53,269 nt of DNA from Lachnospiraceae bacterium (lineage in GTDB: Bacteria; Bacillota; Clostridia; Lachnospirales; Lachnospiraceae), in assembly GCA_029012365.1 (NCBI GenBank), contig JAQXLY010000045.1:1-53269 (forward strand). The letters are read 5' to 3'. A model generated the notes under the pieces. The model did not search any database. It worked only from the letters and a program-made list of their open reading frames with translations, and was not told the DNA's origin. How positions within the stretch are numbered: position 1 is the first letter of the stretch; each line of letters starts with the position of its first letter. A program made the translations under genes and the position numbers. Below are positions 7,668 to 16,974 of the stretch, piece after piece.

Positions 7668-8836
7668 GGCTCTTTTTTTGCCACGCTCCGGTTTACCGCC
7701 TCTGTTAATACCAGCAAAAGCACCGCAAATACCGCCAGAAACACCGGATAAAGACTTACATTTATAAACTGTGCAATCAGTCCGAAGACCGGCGGCATAA
7801 AGGTACTGCCGCAATATGCACTCGCCATCTGGATTCCCACCAGTGACTGGGAGTTTTCTTTCCCGAAATTTGCCGGTGTAGAGTGAATAATGCACGGATA
7901 CACCGGTGCCGCACCGAGACCTATGACTACCAGTCCGCACAGAGCCACCACATCGGTTTTAAACGGCAGCAATACCATTCCGATACCGCAAAGCATCCCG
8001 ACAACACCGGTCCGAATCATTCGTTTATCTCCGAATTTATCCGCAATTACACCGTTTAAAAACCTGCCGATTGTCTCGCCCAGATAAAACAACGCCGTAA
8101 ACCGTGCTGCGGTCTCTGCGGCAACACCGCGAAACCCTACCAGATAACTGCTGGCCCAAAGCCCTGCCGTAGACTCAATGGCACAGTAACAGAAGAAAGC
8201 CGACAGAATAAATGGTACTCCCCTGATTTTCAATGCTTGAGGTATTGATACCACCTTTGACTTAACTTCCTCTTCTCCCTTTTCTACCGTCTTCTTTTTC
8301 CAGACAGACAAGGTAGAGAACATTAAAATCGCAAGTGACAGCTGCAGAAATCCTACGGTCCGGAATCCCATCTCCCAGCCGAACTGCTTTGCAAGACAAA
8401 AACTCATGATATTCGGACTGATAGTAACTCCGACACCCCAGCACGCATGTAACCAGCTCATCTGTCTGGAGGAATAGTGTATTGCCACATAGTTATTTAA
8501 TGCCGCATCCACCGCTCCGGCGCAAATTCCGAAAGGAATTGCCCATAGAAAGAGCACCGGAAACGAGCCCGAAACCGAAAAGCCAAACAGGGAAAGTGCG
8601 GAAAGCGCCACACTGATTGCCGTTACAAGCCCGGTTCCGAGCTTATGTATCACCCTGTCGGCAAACAAACTGGACACAATGGTGCACCCGGAAATCAGCA
8701 TCGTAAGAAGTCCCACGGAAGAAAGCGGAACCGAAAGTTCTCCATGCATTACCGGCCACGCCGAACCGATCAGGGAATCCGGAAGTCCGAGACTGACAAA
8801 TGCCATATAAATGATTGCTAACAACAACGAAAACAT
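7664..8836 (-). CDS. Major facilitator superfamily transporter
   Basis: A 390-residue protein with about twelve hydrophobic segments and the loop 2-3 pattern FADRVIHKLGT seen in MFS proteins; a matching IADKFGDKRMI occurs in the second half. The stretch GICAGAVDAALNNYVAIHY recalls the FucP/YbjJ-like sugar transporter group, so sugar uptake or efflux is possible but unproven. AGGAGGGAACTAAA precedes the ATG. The stop overlaps the convergent AraC stop by three bases, and no separate terminator is seen between them. Confidence 0.85.
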   Translation of the reverse strand: MFSLLLAIIYMAFVSLGLPDSLIGSAWPVMHGELSVPLSSVGLLTMLISGCTIVSSLFADRVIHKLGTGLVTAISVALSALSLFGFSVSGSFPVLFLWAIPFGICAGAVDAALNNYVAIHYSSRQMSWLHACWGVGVTISPNIMSFCLAKQFGWEMGFRTVGFLQLSLAILMFSTLSVWKKKTVEKGEEEVKSKVVSIPQALKIRGVPFILSAFFCYCAIESTAGLWASSYLVGFRGVAAETAARFTALFYLGETIGRFLNGVIADKFGDKRMIRTGVVGMLCGIGMVLLPFKTDVVALCGLVVIGLGAAPVYPCIIHSTPANFGKENSQSLVGIQMASAYCGSTFMPPVFGLIAQFINVSLYPVFLAVFAVLLLVLTEAVNRSVAKKEP

Positions 8837-8866
8837 TTTAGTTCCCTCCTGCTATCCTCATCCTAA

Positions 8867-9124
8867 TTATAGAAGTACCCAAACCGCTACCGCTGTTTCC
8901 AACACAAGAATCAACGGAACCGTAATAAAAAATTTCGGTTTTCTTGTTTTATGCCGAAAGAAATACATTCCGGAAAGTGCACCGAATACGCCGATAATTG
9001 CCGCACCTAGCAGGGTAGTCTCAGGAATTCTCCATTTGTGATGAATTGCCTTGTATTTATCGATACCGTACAGGCCAAAGACAACGACATTCAATAGCAC
9101 ATACAGCAACAGCATCCATTTCAT
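8867..9124 (-). CDS. DUF1294 family small membrane protein
   Basis: An 85-residue protein with about three hydrophobic segments and the DUF1294 core: DKYKAIHHKWRIPE followed by GALSGMYFFRHKTRKPKF. The family is widespread in Firmicutes and has no established function. GGAGGAGCT lies upstream of the ATG. It sits 30 bases upstream of the MFS gene and could be co-transcribed with it. Confidence 0.88.
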   Translation of the reverse strand: MKWMLLLYVLLNVVVFGLYGIDKYKAIHHKWRIPETTLLGAAIIGVFGALSGMYFFRHKTRKPKFFITVPLILVLETAVAVWVLL

Positions 9125-9212
9125 AAATAGCTCCTCCTCCGTTGATAAATACCGTTATGCCATCAACCTTCCTTTTTCAGTTCTGCTCTGCTGCCGGCAC
9201 ACAGTCTGTACT

Positions 9213-9902
9213 TTACTTTCTCTTTCTTGCCTTCCAGTACGCCTTATCCTCTTCTGCCACCCGGTAAGACTCGCACATTTTCTGAATTGACTTATTGTAG
9301 GTCCAGTCCCGTAGTTTATTCTTCTCCAGATACGCCCCTGTCTCCTTCGGAAACTTTGCATAGGCGGTAGCAACGCACCATGCCACGCCCATCTTTGTGT
9401 AGTACCCGTCATACTGTAACGTATCCATCACCGCAAGCACACGTTCGATATACTCCGGTCTCAGGAAATGGCTCATCAGAAGCACCGCCACCACACGCTG
9501 CGGGAATTCCTCCTGTTTCTCCGCGTTTCCCATCAGCCAGTCCCAGACCCGCTCCGGATATTTTCCGGCGATGGAAAAATTCTGACAAAAGCTGTCACTG
9601 ACCGACCAATCCCTAATTTTCGGCAGAAAACGGTCTGCATAGGACAGTATTACTTCAATGTCATCCTTTGCATAACCGAGCACATAGGCCTGTAAGATTT
9701 CATACTCAAAGTAAGTGTCGGAACACCTCTCAAGAAATCCTCTATAATCCTCTTTTGCAAGCTCCTTTGCAATTTTTCGAAGCTCCGGCAGACGCACCCC
9801 TAACATCGGTTTACAATTCGGAGTCAGTCCACTGCTAAACTTTGCCTGATGCTCGGTTGCCATGGACTTTAACCGTGGCTCCAGCTCTGTTTCCCAATCC
9901 AT
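9213..9902 (-). CDS. DNA alkylation repair protein, AlkD-like
   Basis: The 229-residue all-helical HEAT-like protein shows the family pattern: GVRLPELRKIAKELAKED near the start, the middle block RDWSVSDSFCQNF, and GVAWCVATAYAKFP with NKSIQKMCESYRV near the end. AlkD-type glycosylases remove bulky or charged alkyl bases from DNA. The aspartate of IRDWSVSD is in the position usually implicated in catalysis. The start follows GAGGGGGATATAC and lies 13 bases after the FtsX-type permease gene, so it may be the last gene of that transcript. Confidence 0.85.
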   Translation of the reverse strand: MDWETELEPRLKSMATEHQAKFSSGLTPNCKPMLGVRLPELRKIAKELAKEDYRGFLERCSDTYFEYEILQAYVLGYAKDDIEVILSYADRFLPKIRDWSVSDSFCQNFSIAGKYPERVWDWLMGNAEKQEEFPQRVVAVLLMSHFLRPEYIERVLAVMDTLQYDGYYTKMGVAWCVATAYAKFPKETGAYLEKNKLRDWTYNKSIQKMCESYRVAEEDKAYWKARKRK

Positions 9903-9915
9903 GTATATCCCCCTC

Positions 9916-12372
9916 TTACTCTACTGCTTTCAAAGATTCTGCCATCGGAATTTTTGCAATTTGCCGTTTCATAAACAAATTCACTACACAGGCAAACAGT
10001 ACGGTACAAATCAGTGCCATCACATAGCTTTCCGGCTTTATTAATAACGGATAATCAAGCAAATCAATTGAGATAAAGCTCATCACCGCTCTATGAAACA
10101 ACACACCGAGCGGAAGTCCGATAAAGCTTGCAACTATCGAAAGAACCAGATTTTCCCGCAGCACATAGCTCTCCGTTTCCTTCGGATAAAAACCGAGCAC
10201 CTGTACCGTTGCAATCTCACGGCTACGCTCCGCAATATTAATATTCGTCAGATTATATATTACAACAAATGCCAACGCTCCCGAAAAAAGTACCACCATC
10301 AGGATAATATAATCAAGACATTCCAGGGCACTTTCCACATTTTCCCTTGTAGTACTAAGCTGTGCCACGCTGGTTATTTTTTCCTCTTGTATCAGAGCTT
10401 TTGATAATTCTTCCGCATCCCCGTCAACAGAAAGCAGATATTTATTTGCTTCCCATTCGCCGAAATTCTCTGTATACGTATCTTCCGATATCAGAATATA
10501 GTTGTAAATATAATTATCAAAAATTCCGCTGACTGTCACGGAAGCGCTCTGCATATCCGTAGTTCTGATTGTTACCCGGTCTCCTACAGAAAGCCCCAGA
10601 CGGTCGGCAGCCTTTGTATTAATCAGTGCTTCTCCTTTTTCCGGATACGCCAGTTTTTCATTCCCGCTGTGAAAATCCCAGAACCCGGAAAGCCTGTCCT
10701 TGTCCCGGAAGCTCATCAGCGTAACCGAGTTTAACACTTCCTCTCCCATCAGCTCCACACGATGAAACGATGCCGGAATACTTTCCTGTACGCCGTTCAC
10801 CTCCTTCATACAGTTCAGAACCTCAGCCTCGTCTCCGGCTGCAAAGGAAACCTCCAAATCATAATTCTGAACCTCTTCATACTGCATTGAGCCGATTCTT
10901 GTCATGGAATCCCGGACACCGAAGCCTGTTACCACAAGTCCCGCACAGCAACTGATGCCGAACAGCATCATAATAAGCCTGCGCTTATAACGGAACATAT
11001 TGCGAAGTGTAATTTTCTGTAAAAAGGAAAGGTGCTCCCAGAGAAACGTTAGCCGCTCCAGCAGTATCCGTTTTCCGTTCTTGGCTGTCCGCGGGCGAAT
11101 TAACTTTGCCGGTACGCTTTGTAACTCCTTCCTGCAGGATAAAAACGTACTTCCCAAAATGCCGAGTAACGACACCAGAAGCGTAATTCCGGCTAACAAA
11201 GGACTGAACAAATAAGACAATGGTGCAAAATCATACAACGCATTATAGGCAAACCAGAAAATCTGCGGCAGACCCCAGGTACACAAAAAGAACCCAATCG
11301 TCCACCCGATAACGGTAGCACTTCCCGCATACAAAAGATACTTTGCCATAATGGCACCGTTACTATAGCCGAGTGCTTTTAAAACACCGATTTGCGTACG
11401 CTCTTCATCCACCATTCTGGTCATGGTAGTCATGCAGACAAGCATCGCAATCAGAATAAAGAAAATCGGAAACAGATTGGCAATACCGCTTACAATCGCC
11501 GTATCGTTTTTAAAATTGACATAACCCGCATTCTCGGAACGTGTCAGTACATAGGTCTCCGGAGCATTGATTCCGAACTGTGCACCGAGCTCCGGTGTCA
11601 GTCCGTGTGCGGCTAAGAGCGACTCATACCTCTCCTCTGCCAGCTCCTTACACAGCTCCGTGATGTTATCCTTCGCCTGTTCAATGATATCATCGTATTC
11701 CTCGCTGTAAATTGCCGCCGTTTCGGATAACACGACATCAATTTCCGTATACACCCCACCCGCAAAATTTTCTTCCGGAAGATAAAGAAATCCATATACC
11801 ACGCCGCTTCCGATTCCGGTACTGCCCCTGTCAAGACCGATATACAGCGGAGAATCCACCAGACCTACAATCGTAAACTCCGTATTATGAAGGCCTTTCG
11901 TTACGGACTCCTCATTTTCCCCCGCAAGACAAATCGTCTTTCCGAGGTCATCTTCGGTAAATCTTTCATCATCCGCAAGGCATTCATACTCCGCCTCCGG
12001 CATTCTCCCCGCCGTTAAGGACGGCAGATTTGCCTGCTCCGGCAGGGCAAGAAGCGTAAACGGAAGGTCCTTTCCCCCGTAATAGAGCATGGCATCCATC
12101 GTCTTTGTCCCTTCCGCCACGCAGACTTCCGGCAAATCCGAAAACTTCTCTACATCCTCCTTTGTAAATCCAAGGGTGGAATACATCCGGAAGTCGTAAA
12201 ATTTCTGCTCTGTTAAAAACAAATCGCCGGTATTGGTCATAGCATCCTTGGTCACCTTAAGTCCGGCAAAAAAGCCTGCACTGAGTGCAACAATAAGAAG
12301 TAATGCCATATACCGTCCCAAAAAGGCACGGATACTTCGTCCCGTCATTTTAAAAATCGAACACCTTCTCAT
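9916..12372 (-). CDS. ABC transporter permease, FtsX/MacB type
   Basis: About 818 residues. An N-terminal membrane segment (about 15-37) is followed by a large extracytoplasmic MacB-like domain, three or four membrane segments (about 285-400), a second membrane segment and extracytoplasmic domain, and three C-terminal segments (about 690-810). This is the duplicated FtsX layout of large Firmicutes permeases. The frame extends to 12414, but the ATG at 12372 is chosen because it directly follows the ATPase stop (12377) and has GGTGATGCT upstream. Such exporters act in lipid, lipoprotein or peptide handling; the substrate here is unknown. Confidence 0.85.
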   Translation of the reverse strand: MRRCSIFKMTGRSIRAFLGRYMALLLIVALSAGFFAGLKVTKDAMTNTGDLFLTEQKFYDFRMYSTLGFTKEDVEKFSDLPEVCVAEGTKTMDAMLYYGGKDLPFTLLALPEQANLPSLTAGRMPEAEYECLADDERFTEDDLGKTICLAGENEESVTKGLHNTEFTIVGLVDSPLYIGLDRGSTGIGSGVVYGFLYLPEENFAGGVYTEIDVVLSETAAIYSEEYDDIIEQAKDNITELCKELAEERYESLLAAHGLTPELGAQFGINAPETYVLTRSENAGYVNFKNDTAIVSGIANLFPIFFILIAMLVCMTTMTRMVDEERTQIGVLKALGYSNGAIMAKYLLYAGSATVIGWTIGFFLCTWGLPQIFWFAYNALYDFAPLSYLFSPLLAGITLLVSLLGILGSTFLSCRKELQSVPAKLIRPRTAKNGKRILLERLTFLWEHLSFLQKITLRNMFRYKRRLIMMLFGISCCAGLVVTGFGVRDSMTRIGSMQYEEVQNYDLEVSFAAGDEAEVLNCMKEVNGVQESIPASFHRVELMGEEVLNSVTLMSFRDKDRLSGFWDFHSGNEKLAYPEKGEALINTKAADRLGLSVGDRVTIRTTDMQSASVTVSGIFDNYIYNYILISEDTYTENFGEWEANKYLLSVDGDAEELSKALIQEEKITSVAQLSTTRENVESALECLDYIILMVVLFSGALAFVVIYNLTNINIAERSREIATVQVLGFYPKETESYVLRENLVLSIVASFIGLPLGVLFHRAVMSFISIDLLDYPLLIKPESYVMALICTVLFACVVNLFMKRQIAKIPMAESLKAVE

Positions 12373-12376
12373 AGCA

Positions 12377-13084
12377 TCACCACTCAATCTCGTCAATCGG
12401 AGTGACGTTCTCATTTATCTCATTGGAAAGAATCTTCCCGCTCTTAATACGGATAATACGGTCTGCCATCGGTGCAATCGCCTGATTGTGCGTAATAATG
12501 ATAACCGTCATTTTCCGCTCATGACTCAGGTCGTACAAAAGCTTTAACACTGCCTTTCCGGTCACATAATCAAGCGCTCCGGTAGGCTCGTCACAAAGAA
12601 GCAGACGTGGATTTTTGGCAACCGCCCTCGCAATCGCCACACGCTGCTGTTCACCGCCGGAAAGCTGTGCCGGAAAATTTCCCGCACGCTCCGAAAGCCC
12701 TACCATGTCCAGTGCTTCCTTAGCAGGAATCGGATTTTTACAAAGCTGTGCCGCAATCTCTACATTTTCAAGTGCGGTCAGATTCGGAATCAGATTGTAA
12801 AACTGAAATACAAAGCCTACATCATGACGCCTGTAATCAATCAATTCCCGCTTACCGAACTTAGAAATATCTCTCCCGTCAAATTCGATACTTCCGCTTG
12901 TAATCGTATCCATTCCGCCAAGCATATTCAAAAGTGTGGTTTTTCCGGCTCCGGAGGAACCCAGGAGGATGCAAAAATCTCCTTCCTCAATTTCAAAGCT
13001 TGCATCCGAAAGTGCATTAATCTGTGCGTTTCCGCTCCCGTAGCTTTTTGTAACGTTTTTAAATGCAATATAATGTTCCAACAT
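12377..13084 (-). CDS. ABC transporter ATP-binding protein, LolD/MacB type
   Basis: A 235-residue ATPase: Walker [11 protein letters not shown]-loop region [18 protein letters not shown], signature [14 protein letters not shown], Walker [13 protein letters not shown] and switch VIIITHN. The QFYNLIP and GALD features are typical of the MacB/LolD class that pairs with FtsX-type permeases, and such a permease follows 4 bases downstream. The frame is open to 13174, but the ATG at 13084 follows AAAGGACACAAGGT and starts just ahead of the conserved FKNVTKSYG. Confidence 0.9.
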   Translation of the reverse strand: MLEHYIAFKNVTKSYGSGNAQINALSDASFEIEEGDFCILLGSSGAGKTTLLNMLGGMDTITSGSIEFDGRDISKFGKRELIDYRRHDVGFVFQFYNLIPNLTALENVEIAAQLCKNPIPAKEALDMVGLSERAGNFPAQLSGGEQQRVAIARAVAKNPRLLLCDEPTGALDYVTGKAVLKLLYDLSHERKMTVIIITHNQAIAPMADRIIRIKSGKILSNEINENVTPIDEIEW

Positions 13085-13113
13085 ACCTTGTGTCCTTTCT
13101 GCATAAACATTTA

Positions 13114-14505
13114 TTAATTTACAATTTTTTGGATCCAGATTCCGCTCTTTATCATGATAAGACCGATAATACATTTTCCGATTTCAACAAACTGGCTGCA
13201 GAAAAACAACGGTACAATCGGAAGGCTTGTAAAACGGCTGAGACAGTATGCGAGCGGTACTACAATCGCCCAGACATAACAGCTGTCAAACAAAACCGTA
13301 ACCATAATCTTACCACCGGACCGCAGGGTAAAGTAGCAGGCATTTGCCAAAGCACCGATTGGCATACAGAACGCGGCTATTCTGATAAAGCTGGTCGCCA
13401 TCTCACGAATTTCCGTCTCTACCCTGTAGATATTCGGAAAAATCGAAGAGATTGAAAACAACACGGCTGCAAAAAGAAAGCTGCTCACCACAGAAAATGC
13501 AATCAGCTTCCGGTCCGCATCCACAGCCTCCTCTGTCTTTCCTGCACCAAGCATCTGCCCGATTATAATTCCGATGGCATTTCCCATCGCAATAAAGGAT
13601 ACATTAAGTACGTTTGTAATAGTGGACGAAATGTTGACCGCGGATACAACCTGAAAGGCTCGTACCGAATAACACTGGTTCAATACCGCCATGCCTCCCG
13701 CCCACAGAGTCTCATTTAAAACGAGCGGGATTCCCTTTTGCAAGATGCCGCACACAAGCTGTCCGGGTACTCTTAGACTCCGAAAAGCTCCTTCGATAAA
13801 AAGGTACTTCCGATGCCTCGTATGCGTGACAAACATTACAATCGCCGCCTCTACAAAACGGGAAATCACAGTTGCGACAGCCGCGCCTGCCGCACCGAGC
13901 TTCGGAAACCCGAAAAGACCGAAAATAAGCAGCGAATTGAAGCACAAATTCACAACAACCGCAACGATACCGGACACCATCGGTAACATCGTTTCTCCGG
14001 TTTCACGCAGGGTAGACGCATAACACTGCGACACCAAAAACGGAACCAGCCCAATCATCATAATGTATAAATACTGCTTTGCATACCCGAAGCTTGCCTC
14101 AATCTGCTCTGCCGCTCCCTCCCCCTGCAAATACGTTCGAATCAGGTCGTCTCCAAAGAACAGAAACACAGCCGCCCCGAGTGCCGTCATCAAAGTACAG
14201 CTGATTATCTTAAACCGAAAGGTATCACGTACCCCTTTATGGTCGCCGCTTCCGTAAAACTGTGCACCGAAAATACCGGCACCGGACACTGTACCGAATA
14301 TCATTAAATTAAACACAAATATTAATTGATTCACAATGGAAACACCGGTCATCTGTTCCGTACCGACACTTCCCACCATAATATTATCTAACATACTGAC
14401 AAAATTGGAAATCCCGTTCTGAATCATGATTGGAACCGCGATTGCCAACGTCATCCGGTAAAAAGCTTTATTGCCGATGTACCGGTTTTTTAATTTCTGT
14501 AACAT
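13114..14505 (-). CDS. MATE family efflux transporter
   Basis: A 463-residue protein with about twelve hydrophobic segments. The N-terminal TLAIAVPIMIQNGISNFVSMLDNIMVG and the corresponding VLNVSFIAMGNAIGIIIGQMLGAG are typical MATE half-domain signatures. It probably exports cationic drugs or metabolites in exchange for Na+ or H+. It starts after AAAGGAGTAAAGGA and lies 29 bases ahead of the ABC ATPase gene, so it may be the first gene of the transcript through 9213. A structured element lies immediately upstream. Confidence 0.9.
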   Translation of the reverse strand: MLQKLKNRYIGNKAFYRMTLAIAVPIMIQNGISNFVSMLDNIMVGSVGTEQMTGVSIVNQLIFVFNLMIFGTVSGAGIFGAQFYGSGDHKGVRDTFRFKIISCTLMTALGAAVFLFFGDDLIRTYLQGEGAAEQIEASFGYAKQYLYIMMIGLVPFLVSQCYASTLRETGETMLPMVSGIVAVVVNLCFNSLLIFGLFGFPKLGAAGAAVATVISRFVEAAIVMFVTHTRHRKYLFIEGAFRSLRVPGQLVCGILQKGIPLVLNETLWAGGMAVLNQCYSVRAFQVVSAVNISSTITNVLNVSFIAMGNAIGIIIGQMLGAGKTEEAVDADRKLIAFSVVSSFLFAAVLFSISSIFPNIYRVETEIREMATSFIRIAAFCMPIGALANACYFTLRSGGKIMVTVLFDSCYVWAIVVPLAYCLSRFTSLPIVPLFFCSQFVEIGKCIIGLIMIKSGIWIQKIVN

Positions 14506-14531
14506 TCCTTTACTCCTTTAACCTTTTCCTT

Positions 14532-14626
14532 TCCGTGCAGGCCGTGCTTCGCACTTCTCCCACGACCTGCGCCCTCCACGGAACATGTTCCGGTCGGTCG
14601 CTAGCATGCTCACTTTGCCTGCACGC
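14532..14626 (-). repeat. Structured palindromic intergenic element
   Basis: Outer arms GTGCAGGCC (14532 on) and GCCTGCACG (ending about 14625) are complementary and enclose about 75 bases. Inside are the 12-bp palindrome GGAACATGTTCC (about 14580-14591) and a small GTGC/GCAC hairpin near 14540. No open frame of note runs through it. It lies between the small-gene terminator and the MATE start, so it could be a dispersed REP-like element or a leader RNA. No known riboswitch class was recognised. Confidence 0.5.
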
Positions 14627-14656
14627 AAAAAGAGGCCTGCATTCGGCGAGGCCCCT
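14627..14656 (-). terminator. Rho-independent terminator of the 42-residue gene
   Basis: On the minus strand GGGGCCT and AGGCCTC pair with one G-U around a 10-base loop, then TTTTTG follows. It lies about 20 bases after the stop codon at 14677. Confidence 0.8.
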
Positions 14657-14676
14657 CAAATTTTGCCTAAATAAGC

Positions 14677-14805
14677 TTACTCTTCCTCTGCACCCGCATT
14701 CTTTCTCTTACGGAACCGGATTCCAAGCATAACCGCGCCAAAGGCTGCCGCACCCATAATAATAAATTGTAACCCCTCTGTAAGCAATGCTTTTAAAAAT
14801 TCCAT
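14677..14805 (-). CDS. 42-residue single-pass membrane protein, unrecognised
   Basis: A short frame starting MEFLKALLTEGL and ending in a basic and acidic tail (IRFRKRKNAGAEEE). Residues 12-29 are hydrophobic and alanine/glycine rich, with positive charges right after, so the tail should be cytoplasmic. It has a good AAAGGCGG ribosome binding site, a promoter at 14840-14868 and a terminator at 14627-14656: a complete one-gene unit. Similar short proteins can be regulators of transporters, membrane stress proteins or type I toxins; nothing here decides between these. Confidence 0.75.
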   Translation of the reverse strand: MEFLKALLTEGLQFIIMGAAAFGAVMLGIRFRKRKNAGAEEE

Positions 14806-14839
14806 AGTATTACCGCCTTTCTGTAATTATCCTGCAGTC

Positions 14840-14868
14840 ATTCTACAACTGTATACTGCAATTGTCAT
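14840..14868 (-). promoter_or_regulatory. Promoter of the 42-residue gene
   Basis: On the minus strand ATGACA (14868-14863), a 17-base spacer and TAGAAT (14845-14840), each one mismatch from consensus. It lies directly after hisIE and about 35 bases before the small gene's start codon. Confidence 0.65.
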
Positions 14869-14877
14869 CATTCGATA

Positions 14878-16155
14878 CTACCTACGGTGTGCAAGCTCTG
14901 TCATAACATCATCCCAATTTACTCCGCATTCCACCATAAGCACCGACAGGTGATATAAGAAATCGGCAATCTCATACTTTACCTCTTCCTTTTCCGGATT
15001 CTTTGCCGCAATCACAATCTCCGTTGCCTCTTCTCCGCACTTCTTTAAAATCTTATCAATACCCTTCTCGAACAAATAGTTCGTATAGGAGCCTTCCTTC
15101 GGATGAGCCTTGCGGTCTACAATCGTAGAATATAACTCTTCTAACACTTCGCTCGGTGCCAGGGACTCATTCTTTTCCTCAACCAAATCCGTAAAGAAGC
15201 AGCTGATATGCCCGGTATGACACGCCGGTCCCACAGGATACACCCTTGCCAGAATCGTATCCTTATCACAATCCAGTGACAAAGACTTTACATACTGATA
15301 GTTACCCGACGTTTCTCCCTTTAGCCACAATTTCTGACGGCTCCGGGAATAATACGTCATACGGCCGTCCTCTATTGTCTTATTATACGACTCCTCATTC
15401 ATATATGCAAGCATTAAAACTTCATTGCTTCGGTAATCCTGTACCACTACCGGGACCAGACCGTTTGCATCCTTCTTAAACTCGGAAAACGGTAATGCAC
15501 TCTCCAGATGGTACATATCAATTCCGTCCACAGTCAGAGATTCCTTCACTCTGCGGATATCTTTATTCTTATAATAATTTGTTGCAAGTATCGATACGCC
15601 CTCTGTCCCAAGAACATCCTCTACCGAATTACGAACAAGACTGTCGCGAATCATTACCGGAACAGAAAGTGTCTTTAAAAATGCCGTCATCCCCGGTCCA
15701 AAGGTTACGTGCTTAAACATCAGACCGCCGGCACCTAACTCGCACGCCTTTGCTGCCTTTGCGGAGAGTGCAGCAATTCCCTCTTCACTGTCTGCCTTCG
15801 CCGCATTTAGCTCTACGCAAATCTTATCACTGCCGAAACGGTCCGCAGACTCCTTAATTACTCCCCAGTTTTCCAAACCGTCTGCCGGAATCACCACTGC
15901 GGATGCCCCGGTATAAAAAGCCTTCTTTACATCCTCAAAGCGTGCCACGTGACACCCTACATAATAGTCCAGTGCCAAATTCTCCGTTACACGCTTAATC
16001 ATATGGAAAAATTCTTCCTTATACGCATCCTCCGCAATATAGCTGTAAAGGAACAGCCCGTCCGCTCCGTTTAAAAAATAACGGTTTACGACTTCAGCCA
16101 CATTCTCCTCAAATTCACTTTCTGTATTAATATAAGCAAATAATTTCTTTCGCAT
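14878..16155 (-). CDS. hisI: HisIE (phosphoribosyl-AMP cyclohydrolase / phosphoribosyl-ATP pyrophosphatase) with an N-terminal HisF-like domain
   Basis: A 425-residue fusion. Residues 1-215 resemble a HisF/HisA half-barrel fold ([36 protein letters not shown]), but the HisF catalytic aspartates are absent: the first-strand CLDV is YINT and the AID of strand five is ELN. Residues about 230-335 are HisI, with [20 protein letters not shown] and the metal-binding CDKD and [12 protein letters not shown]. Residues about 345-425 are HisE, with [13 protein letters not shown] and [16 protein letters not shown]. It catalyses histidine steps 2 and 3. It is the last gene of the his cluster. The N-terminal domain is probably structural or regulatory. 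Confidence 0.92.
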   Translation of the reverse strand: MRKKLFAYINTESEFEENVAEVVNRYFLNGADGLFLYSYIAEDAYKEEFFHMIKRVTENLALDYYVGCHVARFEDVKKAFYTGASAVVIPADGLENWGVIKESADRFGSDKICVELNAAKADSEEGIAALSAKAAKACELGAGGLMFKHVTFGPGMTAFLKTLSVPVMIRDSLVRNSVEDVLGTEGVSILATNYYKNKDIRRVKESLTVDGIDMYHLESALPFSEFKKDANGLVPVVVQDYRSNEVLMLAYMNEESYNKTIEDGRMTYYSRSRQKLWLKGETSGNYQYVKSLSLDCDKDTILARVYPVGPACHTGHISCFFTDLVEEKNESLAPSEVLEELYSTIVDRKAHPKEGSYTNYLFEKGIDKILKKCGEEATEIVIAAKNPEKEEVKYEIADFLYHLSVLMVECGVNWDDVMTELAHRR

Positions 16156-16235
16156 ACCTTCTCCTTTCAGCTACCTTTCATGTAAACTTTGCCATGGCAA
16201 CTTTCTCTTACGTTCTGTCGTTTCCATTCGGTGAA

Positions 16236-16955
16236 TTAGCGTTCAAAACGTGCTACTGCTTCCGCAAGATTCACTCTCTTCTCATAAATCGCCTTGCCGA
16301 TAATAGCTCCTGCCGCACCGATTTCTTCCAGACGAATCAAATCCTCCATGGATGAAACACCGCCGGATGCAATAATCTCCATACCGGTCTCACGAATCAT
16401 CTCTTCGGTACGTTCAAAATTCGGTCCGGTCAACATACCGTCTCTTGCAATATCGGTATATATTACCGTCGTAGCACCAAGCTTTTTCATTTCAAGCGCA
16501 AATGCCACCGCAGAACGGTCACTTACCGTTTCCCAGCCTTCGATTGCAACCATGCCGTCCCTTGCATCAATCCCGATTACGATATGTTCCGCGCCAAACT
16601 GCCCGATTGCCTCCTTGATAAACTGAGGTTCTTTTACTGCCTTCGTACCTATAATAACACGATTTAATCCTAATTTCAACTTTTGATTAATATCTTCCAT
16701 CGTACGGATACCGCCACCGATTTCCGTCTTTATGGAAACATTCTTAATGATTTCGGAAATCGCCTCTGCATTCGCGGTATGACCGGCTAATGCACCGTCC
16801 AAATCCACGATATGAATAAAAGATGCACCTGCTGCCTCAAATTCCTTTGCAACCGTGTACGGCTTCTCCGCATATACGTTTACATCGGAAAACACACCCT
16901 GACAGAGTCTCACACACTGTCCGTTTTTAATATCTATTGCCGGATATAGCTTCAT
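16236..16955 (-). CDS. hisA: HisA, ProFAR isomerase
   Basis: A 239-residue (beta/alpha)8 enzyme that converts ProFAR to PRFAR in histidine biosynthesis. The first-strand aspartate is in LYPAIDIKNGQ, and the second catalytic aspartate is in VIYTDIARDGMLTGPN. The phosphate sites are EIGGGIRTMEDI and IASGGVSSMEDL. The frame is open to 17039, but the ATG at 16955 follows GAGGAGAAAAAAG and aligns with the family start. The gene is 19 bases downstream of hisB. Confidence 0.95.
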   Translation of the reverse strand: MKLYPAIDIKNGQCVRLCQGVFSDVNVYAEKPYTVAKEFEAAGASFIHIVDLDGALAGHTANAEAISEIIKNVSIKTEIGGGIRTMEDINQKLKLGLNRVIIGTKAVKEPQFIKEAIGQFGAEHIVIGIDARDGMVAIEGWETVSDRSAVAFALEMKKLGATTVIYTDIARDGMLTGPNFERTEEMIRETGMEIIASGGVSSMEDLIRLEEIGAAGAIIGKAIYEKRVNLAEAVARFER

Positions 16956-16974
16956 CTTTTTTCTCCTCGTATTT

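Noticed and set aside
7643..7678. A T-run after the AraC stop as a plus-strand terminator
   Set aside because: Only a 4-bp GAGC/GCTC stem with a large loop precedes the T-run, and the stretch is coding on the minus strand. Too weak to call.
14878..16155. Reading the N-terminal domain of the HisIE fusion as an active HisF
   Set aside because: Both catalytic aspartates of HisF are replaced, so cyclase activity is not supported.
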